Of a DNA stretch of 64,000 nt, positions 1-10,717 are shown piece after piece. The position numbers and the translations under genes are program-made. Each line of letters begins with the position of its first letter. Position 1 is the stretch's first letter. Source of the stretch: Nigrospora sphaerica. Lineage: Eukaryota > Ascomycota > Sordariomycetes > Amphisphaeriales > Apiosporaceae. Location: contig JAGVVL010000001.1 of assembly GCA_018287875.1 (NCBI GenBank), positions 7,378,001 to 7,442,000 on the forward strand, written 5' to 3'. The notes under the pieces are model-generated. The model was not told where the DNA came from. It worked only from the letters and a program-made list of their open reading frames with translations, and made no database searches.

Positions 1-3000
1 ATCGACAGCCGAACCCCGCGCAGATGAGGAATGCTAGGCACGAGTGCAAGAAAGTCCGATTCCTGGCGCCACATTGTCAGCCATCCACCCGCTATCACCG
101 TCGCCTGGCAAAACATACCTTGACAAAGAACATGTTGGTCTCGAAGAAAAGCTTCGAGGCTTCGCCCCGCAGCTGCTCGAGTCTTCGGTAGCCGACGTGG
201 CTCGGGTTGCCGCCGTAGTAGCCGGGCAGCTGTTCTCCCAGGTGATAGAGCCGCCCTTCGGTCAGAGCATACCGGTCCTGCTCCAGCCGCCATATGACCT
301 TCTTCGCAATCTGAGAAACGGGAACCCGCTCCCACGACGCATCTGCACGCTGGTTAGTACTCATGACACACTCCAGGGCCGCGGGCTGGGCTTACATTTA
401 CGAAGATCCAGGTCTTTGTCTCCGAGAAGCAACGCCACTTGGGTGTTCAGCAGCCACTGCTCTCGGCCCCCGGGCTTGCCTGTGGCAGCAGGCGAAATCG
501 TATCGTAGCGTACGCCTTGCATGATGGAAAACAGCTCGGCCGTTTCCCGCTGCTGGGGGGACGGGCACGAGTTGAGCCACCGGAGAAGCGGCGGCAGTCG
601 GGCTAACCGCCGCCTTTCCTGCTCTTGCAGGATCCGCCGCTGCTCTGCTTCCTGCGCTGCTTTCTGGCGTTCTCGTTCCTTGCGCTCCTCCTCCTCTTGC
701 AGCCTCCGGGCTTCTTCGGCTGCCTCCCGCTCGCGCCTGGCCCGTTCCTCTTCCTGCCGGCGTTGCCGCTCCTCTACTTCCTTCCGCTTCCTTTCCTCCT
801 CTTCCTGGCGCTGCCTCTCCTCTTCTTCGCGCTTTTTCCGTTCCTCCTCGAGTCGAGCTTTTTCCCGGGCCTTCTCTTCGGCCTCTTTCCGCTTGAGCTC
901 TTCCTCTTCTCGTCTCTGCTTCTCTTCCTCCAGCCGTTTCCTCTCCACCTCCTCACGTTGCCGTTTTTCTTCGGCTTCTCGTTTCCGCCGTTCGGCCTCC
1001 TGTCGTTGCCTATCTTCTTCTTTCTGGCGGCTCTCCTCGGCGGCGGCCTCTAGTTCGGCCTGTCGCTTCTTGGCCTGTGCCTTCTCGCGTTCGACCTGGG
1101 CATCCCGAACAGGGACCGCAGCGGCTGGGGGAGGAGCGTCCGGCATGTCCAGATCCATGTCCTGAGAGAACACTGTGATGCTCGCCTTCTCCTCGGAACT
1201 GGGGTAGTCGAAGTCTCGACGTTCCAAACTGGCCTTTTTGAGTTTTGATGGATCCCTGCGTTCTTCTTGAGGCTTCTGCCGCTTGACCGCATCTCGCGAC
1301 ACTTCTCGCTTTCGCTGGCGATCGTCGGGCGACGACGTCTGCCGAGACCGCTTCTCTTTGCCCTCTACATCCAGTCTCCGTCTCTTGACAGGGCCATCGG
1401 CTTCCTCCTTGTCGGCGGGGGCTTGTCGCGGAGGCGACGCACTGGGTCGGTGTCGCTTCGACGAGCTGTCGCTAAGCGAAAGCCTGTCCCTCGAGTCGTC
1501 TCGTTTCAGGGCCTTGGTTCTATCATGATACTTCTCCGAGATACGATCAGAGCGAGATTTCTCCGAAGACTCTTCATGCTTGCCATCTGCCCGGTCTGTG
1601 GCATCCCGGGCCGAATTGGTCGAGATCACACTCGCCCGGCGCTGTTTTTCCCGCTGACCCTTCAAGTCTTTGCCAGAGATGAGTTTCCTGCGCGGCTTGG
1701 CGGTCTCGCCTTCGGACGAGCCTGCCATTTCCGAGTCGGCTCGTCTCGGCTTCGTGCTGGGTGGCCTAGAGGACGTAGCGGGCGACGTTTCGCGGTCGGA
1801 AATAGCAATCGACGGGACCTTCTCGTCCTTTTTCGGCCGACCCGGTCCGCGTTTGGGGGAGTGCGGATCCTCTGCGTTACTGAACGAAGAGCGTCTCTTT
1901 TCCTTGGTGGGGCTACCGGGCGTTTTGTTCGTTGCGTGCTTCTTCTTGGCATCGGGCTCTCGGCCGGGGCTCGAAGGACGTCGTCTGTGGGTGCGGGCGA
2001 CGCTGTCGGGCGTGGGCTCGGCACGGATGCTTCGCTTGGTTTCCTGGTCCGGATCGCGGCGGGTGGGCGATTTCGCACGGAAAGACGTTTTATGTGTCTT
2101 CTTGTAGTCGTCGTAAGAATTCTTGAGCATGTGCTCCTCCTCTTTCCACATGGGTCCTTCGCGGCGTCTAGCGATCTCATAGTACGTTTCTCCCTTAAAC
2201 CGGCGGGTAGGGTCGAACCCTGACTGGTTCAGGAGCAACTGAATGACCTTTGTGTTCTCTCCGCCAATGGCGGCAAGCATTGGCGTGCTGTGTTCGGTTG
2301 GGAGGGTTTTGACGGGGGCTGGGTCGGGGTTTGCGCCACCCAAGGCCAGCAACAGCTCCATGACGAAGTTGTGCCCACCACGTGCCGCCGCCACCAAAGC
2401 TTCGGCATCGTCGCAGCTCTCTTTAACCTGCAACACGCGCGTGACAGTCTCCGAATCACCGCGGGCTGCAGCCTGGCGCAGCGTCTTGTCGTCGAGGCTC
2501 ATGTACAGCAGATGGTTGCTGGTCTTGGTAGACCGGACCGTGCCTCCTCGGCGAGACGCACCGGCCGACAGTGCGCCGCTGGCAGAAGCTGCAGGCGACC
2601 GGCGTGGGCTATCAGGCCCATGGGATGAAAGCGCATCATGGGTGTCTTGCAGTTGGTGGTCCTCCGATGTGCGTCGCAGCTCGCCGATCCTTTGCCTGGC
2701 CTCCGTCAATGCCGCACGAATCTCCTCGGCGTTGTCAATATCGTCGGGAATCTTCTCTATCGGCTCTTGTCCCTCAGCATTCGGACGACGCGGATTGACA
2801 CCGGCGGCCAACAGGGTCTTAACAACCTCCAAGTGCCCATTCTCAACAGCGTCGAGCAACGGCGTGTCCTTGTCGTCGTTTCGGCAATCCAGGTTGCACC
2901 CGGCCTCGATCAACAGCTTGACAATGTCGTCGTGGCCGTTGAGGCAGGCGACCTGGAGAGGGGTGTTGCCGGCATGGTCACTGAAATTGAGGTCTTCGGG

Positions 3001-4044
3001 GCGTTCCTGTAGACGCATCTTGGCCACCTCGTATTCGCCCTTAGCGCAGGCCTTGGCGAACAGCGTTTGGCCGTGGGCATCGAGGTGCTTTTTGTGGACG
3101 CCAGGCATTTTTGCAGGTGAGAAGGTTGAGTCACCCGTTGCAGGCGTTGCGACACTTTTCAAACGCGATGATCGGGGGTGAGGGCTCCCACTAGCAGAGG
3201 AATCGTCTGACAGGTAGTCGGTGGACATGAGCGGTGCTGGCCGGCGTTTCTTCGCGAGACCGTTGGGACCGTGACCTGGCAGCTGAGTGGAGGCGCTCCG
3301 CCTGTGGAGGCGCGCATGAGGGGAATTGGACCTGGCACGCGAAGCTGGGTGCCGGTCGTGGAGGGATTTGCCCGACGAGGCCTTGTGGGCGTCGGTGATG
3401 CGCTGGCGTTGGGCCTTGTGCAGGTCGTCCTCGTCATCCGACTCGTTTTTGGGAGCCTTGCGTTTCAACAGGCGGTCGACGGATTTGGCCTTGTCCTTGG
3501 GGGGCCTGGGCGACCTTGGTCTCGCTGACTCGGAGTCGGATCCCGAGCGTGCATCTCTCGAAGGCCGGCGCGGGCGGGCGGAAGAGGGATTCCGATGATG
3601 AGTGGGTGGCGAGGCAGGCACCGAGCTGAGGCCGCTCGAGGCGTCTTTACTCCGGTGGATGTTCCTATCAACGGGTCGTTTCTTCTTGGAGAGCACGGAG
3701 AAGCCGTCGTCGGCTGCATTGTCGCCTCTTGCCCGGTCGCGGTCCCTGCCTTCGGGCCCGGCATCCTTGGGCGGCTTCTTCACCACGGGCGGGCTGTCAT
3801 CAACCTCGCCTTCGCTCTTCTCCTCATGCTTGATGGTGATGGTCTTGCGCGGCTTGGAAGGGGAGACGCCGTCCTTGCCGGGCAAGACGATAGTCTCAGC
3901 ATCGGAGGCGGCCTCGTCGTCGTGCGCATGGGCCAGGGGCGACTTCGCGAGCGAAGCCTGGGGTTTGGGGTTGTCGGGTCGCCTGGGAGAGGAAGCAGAT
4001 TGCTTCGTGCTGAGCTCGACAGCCGGCTTACTCTGCTCATCCAT
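1..4044 (-). CDS. HOS4: Hos4-like ankyrin-repeat subunit of the Set3 histone deacetylase complex (3' end cut by window edge)
   Basis: Three exons on the minus strand: 4044-396, 342-119 and 62 to beyond position 1. Introns of 53 bp (343-395, GTAAGC donor, TACTAAC branch) and 56 bp (63-118, GTATGT donor, CTGAC branch) keep the frame, and the joined C-terminus reads FFVKESDFLALVPSIPHLRG, typical of the family; unspliced, both joins hit stops. The first exon encodes a long, charged, disordered N-terminus, ankyrin repeats at about residues 330-440 (GNTPLQVACLNGHDDIVKLL) and a second ankyrin-like block at about 515-645. A Glu/Arg-rich coiled coil follows at about 980-1150, then a conserved C-terminal domain. 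Known role of the family: scaffold of Set3C, which deacetylates histones in the wake of transcription. Divergent from the ALKBH6 gene. The exact family (Hos4 rather than another ankyrin protein) is inferred from the ankyrin plus C-terminal domain combination. Confidence 0.8.
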
Positions 4045-4864
4045 ATCACTTTATTTCAAAGACCCGTGTACGCTGCAGTGGACCATCATGGCCACCCCGA
4101 AGCAATCGTGGACGGGACCGAAGGGGGGCGTGAGGAGGCAGCGAGGCGGCACGCTCGGGGGCTTCTCGTCGTTCTCGTCGTGTCGTCGTTAATCCGGCAG
4201 GGAGGGAAGGCCTTCGTCCCCGTGGGGTTTCCTACACAGGCGCGCGCACGCGCACTCGCACTTCCACGCACTCACTCGAGCACACAGGCACGAACGCACG
4301 CACAACGGTTCGCAACCGACAGATTTGAGAGGCGCTGGATTGAAACAAGACGTGGAACAGCAGCACAAATACGTCCAAGGGTATTACTAGCGTGCGGCGA
4401 CCAAGAAGCGATAGGTAGGAAGCGAGCCGGGAGAGGGTAAATGTTCGTGGTTGTCGTCGAGGGCGGCGGCGAGGGGGTCCGAATCGCGCAGGTCGTGATG
4501 GTGGTAAGTAAGAGGGAATCTGGAGGTTGAAGGAGTCTGTCTGTCTCTGTTTGGGAAGGTGAGTAGGTAGGTAGACTTGAAGAGACTTTAGGAGGTACAG
4601 AAGGTGGTACCTGCAAGAGACGGGACAAGGCAAGGGTAACCAACCACTAGGTAGGCAGGTGGTGGTGTAGGTAAAATAGGTCTGTATTGAGAGGTAGGTA
4701 CAACTTGGCTAGTCGGGAAGCAGGCAGTTGGGGGGTGGGCGGCCAGGCAGGCGAGTGAACAGATGGGAGCGGACAGGTTGGAGTCAGAGAGGGAGAAGGG
4801 GAGAGCGAGTAGGGTCACCCAGTGGAAGGCAAGGCAGACCAGACCAGACCCGACAGCCGAAAAT

Positions 4865-4980
4865 GGCAGCGATGCGGCAGCAACGGCAGCAACGGCAACA
4901 GCAGCAACAGCAGCAACAACAACAACAACAACAACGGCAGCAGCAACGGCAGCAGCAAGCGCAAACAGCAACGGCGGCAG
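4865..4980 (+). repeat. Imperfect CAG/CAA trinucleotide repeat
   Basis: A run of CAG, CAA and CGG triplets (AACAACAACAACAACAACGG at its core) in the divergent HOS4/ALKBH6 intergenic region. Read on either strand it gives long homopolymeric peptides (Q, N or T on plus; L or C on minus). No start, splice signals or conserved flanks suggest that it is translated. It may be part of the HOS4 5' leader. Confidence 0.75.
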
Positions 4981-5567
4981 GACTCGTCCGACTCGGTCGC
5001 CATCCATCCACACGACGGCGCCTCGTACCAAAGAAAAAAAAAGCCGACACGATGTACATAAGTACACCCTACGCGCAACAGGCTTCCCCCGTCCGCTGTT
5101 GCGAGAAGGCGAAGTCGCTGCTGGCCCGAGCTCGTACGTCTGCAGGCCCGTTAACGGCCCAATAACGTCGCGCCCGTGCCCCCACTTGGCTGTCTCCTTA
5201 ATGTTTTCGATGATTTGGTCCCCGGCTTAGTGGGAGTCCATCAGTTGGGTTGGATGGTACGAAATGCTGTGGGAGCAAGGAGGTACCTTACCTGTCCGGC
5301 CGGTTCTGCTTTTCGCTCGCTGCCTGTCTTCCATGTCACCCTATCTTCCATGCTTTCTCTTCTCTCTTCCTCGGTGCTTCTCCTCCTTCCTCTGCACTTC
5401 CAGCCCTCTCCCCCCTCCTCCCCCTCCCCCTCTCTCCTCCTCCTCCTCCTCCTCCTCCTATCTCCCTTTCCCCTGCGCTCCATCCTCCACCACTCTATCG
5501 CCTGTTCGCCCCCCTCTCCCAAACCTATCCGGTCTGCCAACCAGTGTCTGCCAGCCCGCCAGCCCGT

Positions 5568-5594
5568 CTGATCCGCCTGATCCGCCTGATCCGC
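5568..5594 (+). repeat. Three tandem copies of a 9-bp unit (CTGATCCGC)
   Basis: Three perfect copies of CTGATCCGC, continuing into degenerate CTGCCCGCC, about 250 bp upstream of the ALKBH6 start codon. Confidence 0.7.
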
Positions 5595-5841
5595 CTGCCC
5601 GCCCGTGCCGATTCTCCCCTCTTCCGTCTCGTCTGGTCTCGTCTCGTCTTCCAGCCCCCGGCCGTCGCCCCCCTTCCCCTCTCTTGCCTGCCTAGTTGCT
5701 CTGGACGGACGGCCGTGCTGCGTGCAGGCGGTACCTGTCAAGGAAAGCGCCACTTCATATATACCTCCGCCGCCTACGGAGCATAGTTTCACTCTGCCTG
5801 CCCACCTCTACATACTGTATCGTATTTACAGTCTTGCGACC

Positions 5842-6609
5842 ATGGGGGACGACGCACCACCATCGTCGCTGGCTCTTCCGAACGTGCTTGAGGACGCTCG
5901 CATACCCTGTCTACCCACTGCGGCCTACTACATTCCCAACTTCATCTCAGAGGATGAGGAGCGCGCTATCCTGGCTAGGATTATGTCGGCGCCTAAGCAC
6001 AAATGGAAGCAGCTGACCCATCGCCGGCTTCAAACGTGGCCTTCGGAACTCATACAGAATCGAGTTGTCGACGAGTCGCTCCCTGACTGGTTGGTCGACC
6101 CTGTTATCACGCGCCTCACGTCGATTCCTCTCGGAGGGGATTCTGCCTCGCCGCATCACATCTTCTCCGACAGCCCGCACCGTCAACCAAATCATGTGCT
6201 TATCAACGAGTATCCACCCGGTGTGGGAATCATGCCCCATAAAGATGGTCCTGCCTACCATCCTGTCGTGGCCACTGTGAGCTTGGGGGCGTCCATCGTG
6301 CTCGACATCCATAAGAGCAAGGACGATGGCGCCCTGGACCCTAAGCCAGCATATCGCATCCTCCAAGAGCCTCGTAGCCTGCTCGTTACCACGCAGGACC
6401 TCTACGCTGATTTTCTACACGGTATAGCCAATGTCACTGAGGATGCCAGCCTATCAGCGGAGACGGTTGCCAACTGGGACATGCTGCGGTCCTGTGAGGT
6501 GTTCGCCAATGGCTGCAATCAGCGAGCCGTCCGCACCAGCTTGACCTATCGTGACGTGATTAAAGTTACCAAGCTCGGGAGCAAATTCGCCGTGTTCCAA
6601 AGGAAGTAG
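5842..6609 (+). CDS. AlkB homolog 6-type Fe(II)/2-oxoglutarate dioxygenase
   Basis: Single-exon gene, 255 residues. Start chosen at the ATG in GCGACCATGG (good context); the frame is open further upstream to 5605, but that part is Pro/Ser-rich low-complexity leader. Residues 23-35 match the ALKBH6 N-terminus (YYIPNFISEDEE). The jelly-roll core carries the HxD iron pair (H133, D135 in MPHKDGPAYHP), a distal His (H193 in DFLHGI) and the C-terminal Arg motif (R231 and R237 in RTSLTYRDV) that binds 2-oxoglutarate. The family is related to the DNA/RNA demethylase AlkB. The ALKBH6 substrate is not firmly settled, with nucleic-acid repair or tRNA-linked roles proposed. Its stop lies 24 bp from the stop of the opposing polyprenol reductase gene. 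Confidence 0.88.
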   Translation: MGDDAPPSSLALPNVLEDARIPCLPTAAYYIPNFISEDEERAILARIMSAPKHKWKQLTHRRLQTWPSELIQNRVVDESLPDWLVDPVITRLTSIPLGGDSASPHHIFSDSPHRQPNHVLINEYPPGVGIMPHKDGPAYHPVVATVSLGASIVLDIHKSKDDGALDPKPAYRILQEPRSLLVTTQDLYADFLHGIANVTEDASLSAETVANWDMLRSCEVFANGCNQRAVRTSLTYRDVIKVTKLGSKFAVFQRK

Positions 6610-6633
6610 GCGCCTCCCGAGTGGGCAGGTCAA

Positions 6634-7655
6634 TTAATACACCAGGGGAATCATGTTCCATCTGCCTTTGATCTTATCCGCCCCGAACTTGTCGGCGTAC
6701 CACTTCCTCGTACCGCCGGCGGTGACGCCGAGGTTGGCCGAGACAAACAAAACGCCGCAGGCCAGCGTCTGATTATAGAATCTGCCTTCGGGGGCTGCGA
6801 CGACAGCCAGCGAGAGGTACAGCAGACATTCACAAGTATAATGCGGACATACGAGATGGCGGAACATGCCCTCATCTGGAAGCGAGTACTTTGGGAGTCC
6901 CGAAAGGTGTCGCTGGCAACGGTGTTGCATCGTCCATGCATACAAGAAAAGCGATACACCCACAACCCCGCGGAGTGATGGACGAGTCGGGTGCAAGGAC
7001 TGAGGGCCGGATGCCAAAATGGATTCTAAGCCGAGTTAGTGTGCGGATGGATTTGCGGGCTGTCGAAGGGCGTAGACTCACCCGAGCCCTCGACCCAGAC
7101 GGAAATGCCCATGCAGAAGTAGTAGGAGGTGCCCAGCAGCCAGTGGACCACCCACATCCGAGATGCCGAAGGCTGGATGATGGTAAGATATTCGTACAAG
7201 CGCCTTGCGCCTTGCATTAACATGAGCAGCCACGCCAGGGCAACTTGATTGACGGTCATGGAATCCGTAGCATGCCGGGCCTGGGCGCGTGCGACAGCGT
7301 TGAGAACCGGGCCTTGGGTTACGAACTGAAGGGCCCAGAAGATGGAGCTGAGGACCGACAGCACATAGAAATGGATGAACCAGGAGTGGGGAACCTTGCC
7401 CACCGACGTGGCCCAGCCGACGAGGCGCGTGAAGGGACCGGCGCCGTCGACTCCTGGGGGTTTCGGTGCACCAGACGCCGACTGTCGTGGCCCGTACTCC
7501 AGAAGCAGGCGTCGTGCCGACGGAGGCGTGGCCGCCACGGCCAGCACACCGGCGGCGGCGAGGACGAAGAAGGCCTGGCAAAGCGCGGCAGGGCTGAGGC
7601 GGTCGACAAGGGCTTCCAACGGACGCCCGAGGGGCGTGGCCTCGAAAGTTGCCAT
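6634..7655 (-). CDS. DFG10: Polyprenol reductase of the DFG10/SRD5A3 family
   Basis: Two exons, 7655-7082 and 7025-6634, joined across a 56-bp intron (GTGAGT donor, ACTAAC branch, TTAG acceptor) to give 321 residues. Start taken at MATFEATPL; a further in-frame ATG at 7691 would add 12 residues. Several hydrophobic segments indicate an ER multi-pass protein. Hallmarks of the steroid 5-alpha-reductase/polyprenol reductase family are the central PHSWFIHFYVLSVLSS segment and the C-terminal GTRKWYADKFG and KGRWNMIPLVY segments, ending at the extreme C-terminus as usual. The family reaction is reduction of polyprenol to dolichol, feeding N-glycosylation; newer work places it in a polyprenal/dolichal relay. 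The alternative acceptor at CCCTCAG breaks the frame. Convergent with the ALKBH6 gene. Confidence 0.87.
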
Positions 7656-8610
7656 GCGAGAAGCGTTTTTGGGGGGTGTTTGCGGAAACACGAAAGGGTA
7701 CGTCTCTTCTTCTCGGGCCTTTGGGGAACGAGCTTTTTGGCTTTGCGTGTGTAACTAAAGGGCGGCTAGTGAAGCCAGGCTGCGCTAATAAGCAGTTGGG
7801 TAGCCCGTGTGCAATCAATCCATGTAATGCATATCGTGTGCTTCGGATGGCCAAGTATGTACATGGTTGGTAAAAGATGGACGCTTGCACGCCCGCCGCC
7901 TCGCAAGGGTCATCCATCGAGATCCCGAACCCGCGCCCAGCCGGCGCAACGAGGGGAGGGTTTCTTTCTAGCGCCCTCTGAACCCCGTCGATAGACCGGC
8001 CGACTGTCAAATCTGACAACACCTTTCCCAAACGCCCTTCACCTTTGGGTCCATGGTGGGTATGTTTATCAGGGGAGGGGGCGACGGTTTGCATCTGGCG
8101 GCCCCACGAAAGCGCCTCTCTGGCGGACGGAATGCCATATCCCCCCCCCGGTCCATCTTGGCCGAATGACAATATCCGGACGCTCGATAGCCTCGTTTCG
8201 ATTTTATAGTAGACTATGTAGCGTTAGCGCCGGAACCCCCTTTTGCCTCGCACTTTGGTAACGGGTATGTACCTACATAGGTGGTGCTTGGCGACCTGGA
8301 CAGGACCACGTGAGCCGCGCGCTCAAGGAGCCTTCACCGACTCGTCCAGCAACAGGCGAAATAGGGTACAGTGAAGGGAGGAGACGGGGTCGTACGTGGC
8401 GTTTTCTTGGTTTTTGGTCGCTCAGATGGACGCTCTTGATTCAACACCCCCCGGTGGTATCATCGCTCCGCCTATCATAGCCATCCACCTCCTCGCCCCT
8501 TGGCCTGTCCCGAACAGGGCCGGCCGTGGTGGAGAATGTGCTCTTAATATCACAAAAAAAGGTTGGCACGCTCATGGCCCATACCCTCCCTCTCCGGGCC
8601 CCGGAGGCTT
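7656..8610. other. Gene-free spacer between the DFG10 start and the DUF3074 gene stop
   Basis: About 955 bp. Holds the DFG10 promoter and the 3' end of the DUF3074 gene. A long minus-strand open frame crosses it, but it overlaps DFG10 in another frame and resembles nothing. A TACCTA-rich patch lies at about 8266-8285. Confidence 0.4.
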
Positions 8611-10717
8611 CTAGCTACTCGGGACCACGTCTCGCAGGGCATCGGGCGAGCTCTGTCGACCCAGCTTGGCCACCATGGCCGTGTTCTGCGCCTGTAGCTC
8701 GCCCACCTGCTCCCGAAGTATGTCTATCTGTTTGAGGGCGACGTCGCGCTCGGCCCGTGCCTTCTCCAACTCCAACGCGAGGTTGCTCTTCTCCTCGCGC
8801 TCGGCAGCCTTCTTGCGCCGCTCCTCGGCTTTCCGCTGCTCGTTGGCTCGCTTCTCCTCCAGCCGCTTCATCTCGCGCCTGTATTTCTCTTCCTGCTTGG
8901 CCACTTCCTTCTCGTGCTTCTCGCGCAGCTTGGCGAGGGCCGCCTCGTCACGTTGTGCATCGTGGCTTTTCTTGCCAAGCGCCCGCTCTTGTGCTCGTTG
9001 CATCTTCTCTTGCATCCGCCGCCGCCGGTCCTCTAGCTTCCGCAGCTCCTTTTCGTGGTGAGATAGTGTGTTCGACTTGTTGGCCGTGGACTCGGACGAG
9101 TGCGTGGACTGCACATCGGCCGGCTGGTTGGAGACGGTGGGGGTTAACGGATCGTTGGAAGGGGGCGGCCTCGCTCCCCCGTCGTCCGATCCGAAGCTGT
9201 GAAAGCTATACATCGACGAGGTGTCGCTGTCCGACGGGATCGACTCGGAAAGATCGGGCTCGGTATCCCCTCCCTTGGCGGAGCCAAAGGGGTTGGGTAG
9301 GAGTGATGTGGCGCCAAGGATGGCATTGGTTATCATGCCGTATACGCCACTGGGGCCCTCGTAATGGTCCTCTGCCGATGCCGGTACAGGTACAGTAGGA
9401 CTGTCCCGGACGTCGCATGCAGGGCCGACGGTGACGGCTTTTTCCATGGGCGCTGGCTCGGCAACTGTGTTGGCCTGTGGTGTCGCCTCGTTCGATATGT
9501 CGCCGGCCTTGCCGTCGTCGGTGGCTTCAGCCCAGTTCTTGGACGAAACCCAGTCAAGAAACTTCTTGGCATCGCCCGCAATGCCACCAGGCGTGCCCCT
9601 TTCAACCATGAAACGGGGCACACTGCCTCCAGGATCACTGCGAGTTACCATCAGCCACTCGAGTAGCGTTTCCGTGTCCTCCTCCTCGGCGTCGGCCCCG
9701 TCAGTGCCGGCAAAACTGATGGTCCTTCCCCGTCTGCGAGCTCCCTGACCCTCGGCGTCAGATGCCGAGCTCGGCATGGCCGCCGTTCGTGCGGACCGCA
9801 CCATGGCTTCCTTGCTCAGATCCTCGGTAGTACCACGCTGCACGGCTTCAAGCTCACCGCTGCCAAGATCAACCGACGAGTGGGCTTTCCGCAGGGGCTT
9901 TCCTACTTTCATCTCGCGGATGAGCTCGACGGACTCGTACTGCCCGCGGATGTAGCCATCACGGGGTGGGCAGTCGGGATGTGTACACGGCTTCGAGACC
10001 ACCATGTAATACCTTGCCCCGTTCTGCTCTTGGGCAGGCGGTTTTACAGACGAATCCGAGGTGAGTAACAGGGTGATGAACTCGCGGGGCGTCGTCGGGC
10101 CGGGAAACTGCGCCGACAGTTGGTACACTAGGCACGGGCGCTGTTAGCTACGGCAGGTTCGAGGCAGTCGCGCAGCAAAGAATCTTGTACGAACCCTCCA
10201 TTTTCCCACAGCCCTCGACTACGCGGCTCACGGCGCGTTTGTCGGCGCCGATGCCACGGATCTTGCCCTCGCCCGGTGCGCCTTGGACCTTGAGACTTTC
10301 GGCAAACTCTGTCTCCATGCCTAGCTTCCATCGGTCGAACGTCAGGCCCTTGTGCACGCTGCGCCTGGCGAACCAAGCCCCTTTCCGGTCCTTGGCGGCC
10401 AGGCGGTAGACGCTCACGCCCAGCGGGTTTTCACGTGGGTTCACCTGGACCTCCTTCCACTCTTTCCGTAGGCTCTCGGCCCGGTCCGAGGGCGGTGCGG
10501 CCCGCCCGGCCTTCTTTGCGACTGCCGAGTCCGTGGCTGAACGCTGACGGCCGGTGGCTTGGGGCGCTGTCTTGGGTGCCGACGCGCCCGGGATGGAGTC
10601 GATGATGCATTGGGCGTCCTCGAAGATGCAGGTCAAGAAGGACTCAAGGTTGTTCTGGTCGATGCCTTCGTAATCGATGGGCGCTAGCGCCTTGAAGACG
10701 TCGTGGAGATTCGTCAT
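8611..10717 (-). CDS. DUF3074 (START-like) domain protein with C-terminal coiled coil
   Basis: Two exons, 10717-10195 and 10127-8611, joined across a 67-bp intron (10128-10194; GTTCGT donor, GCTAAC branch, CCTAG acceptor) to give 679 residues. The join reads KMEVYQLSAQFPGPTTPREF, which restores the core of the DUF3074 domain; the donor is non-consensus but it is the only one in phase. The domain spans about residues 60-270 (RENPLGVSVYRLA, ARYYMVVSKPCTHPDCPPR). DUF3074 belongs to the START/SRPBCC helix-grip fold, so binding of a lipid or other hydrophobic ligand is plausible but unproven. The middle is acidic and disordered. Residues about 500-660 form a strongly charged coiled coil (EKELRKLEDRRRRMQEKMQR). 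No signal peptide is seen. Function unknown. Confidence 0.8.

Larger units (their letters stand above)
4045..5841. promoter_or_regulatory. Divergent intergenic region between HOS4 and the ALKBH6 gene
   Basis: About 1.8 kb separates the two start codons, and no credible gene lies in it. It holds TAGGTA-type motifs (4560-4700), a CAG/CAA trinucleotide tract (4865-4980), long pyrimidine-rich stretches on the plus strand (about 5320-5560) and a short 9-bp tandem repeat (5568-5594). It must contain both promoters and 5' leaders. The CT-rich tract just upstream of the ALKBH6 gene is of the kind common at fungal transcription starts. Confidence 0.5.

Noticed and set aside
521..1165. Plus-strand Ser/Arg/Leu-rich open frames of 142-214 codons
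   Set aside because: Antisense shadows of the Glu/Arg/Lys coiled coil of the HOS4-like protein.
7078..8172. 364-codon minus-strand open frame starting upstream of DFG10
   Set aside because: It overlaps DFG10 exon 1 in another frame, the rest reads as random Arg/Pro/Ser-rich protein, and DFG10 itself has clear family motifs.
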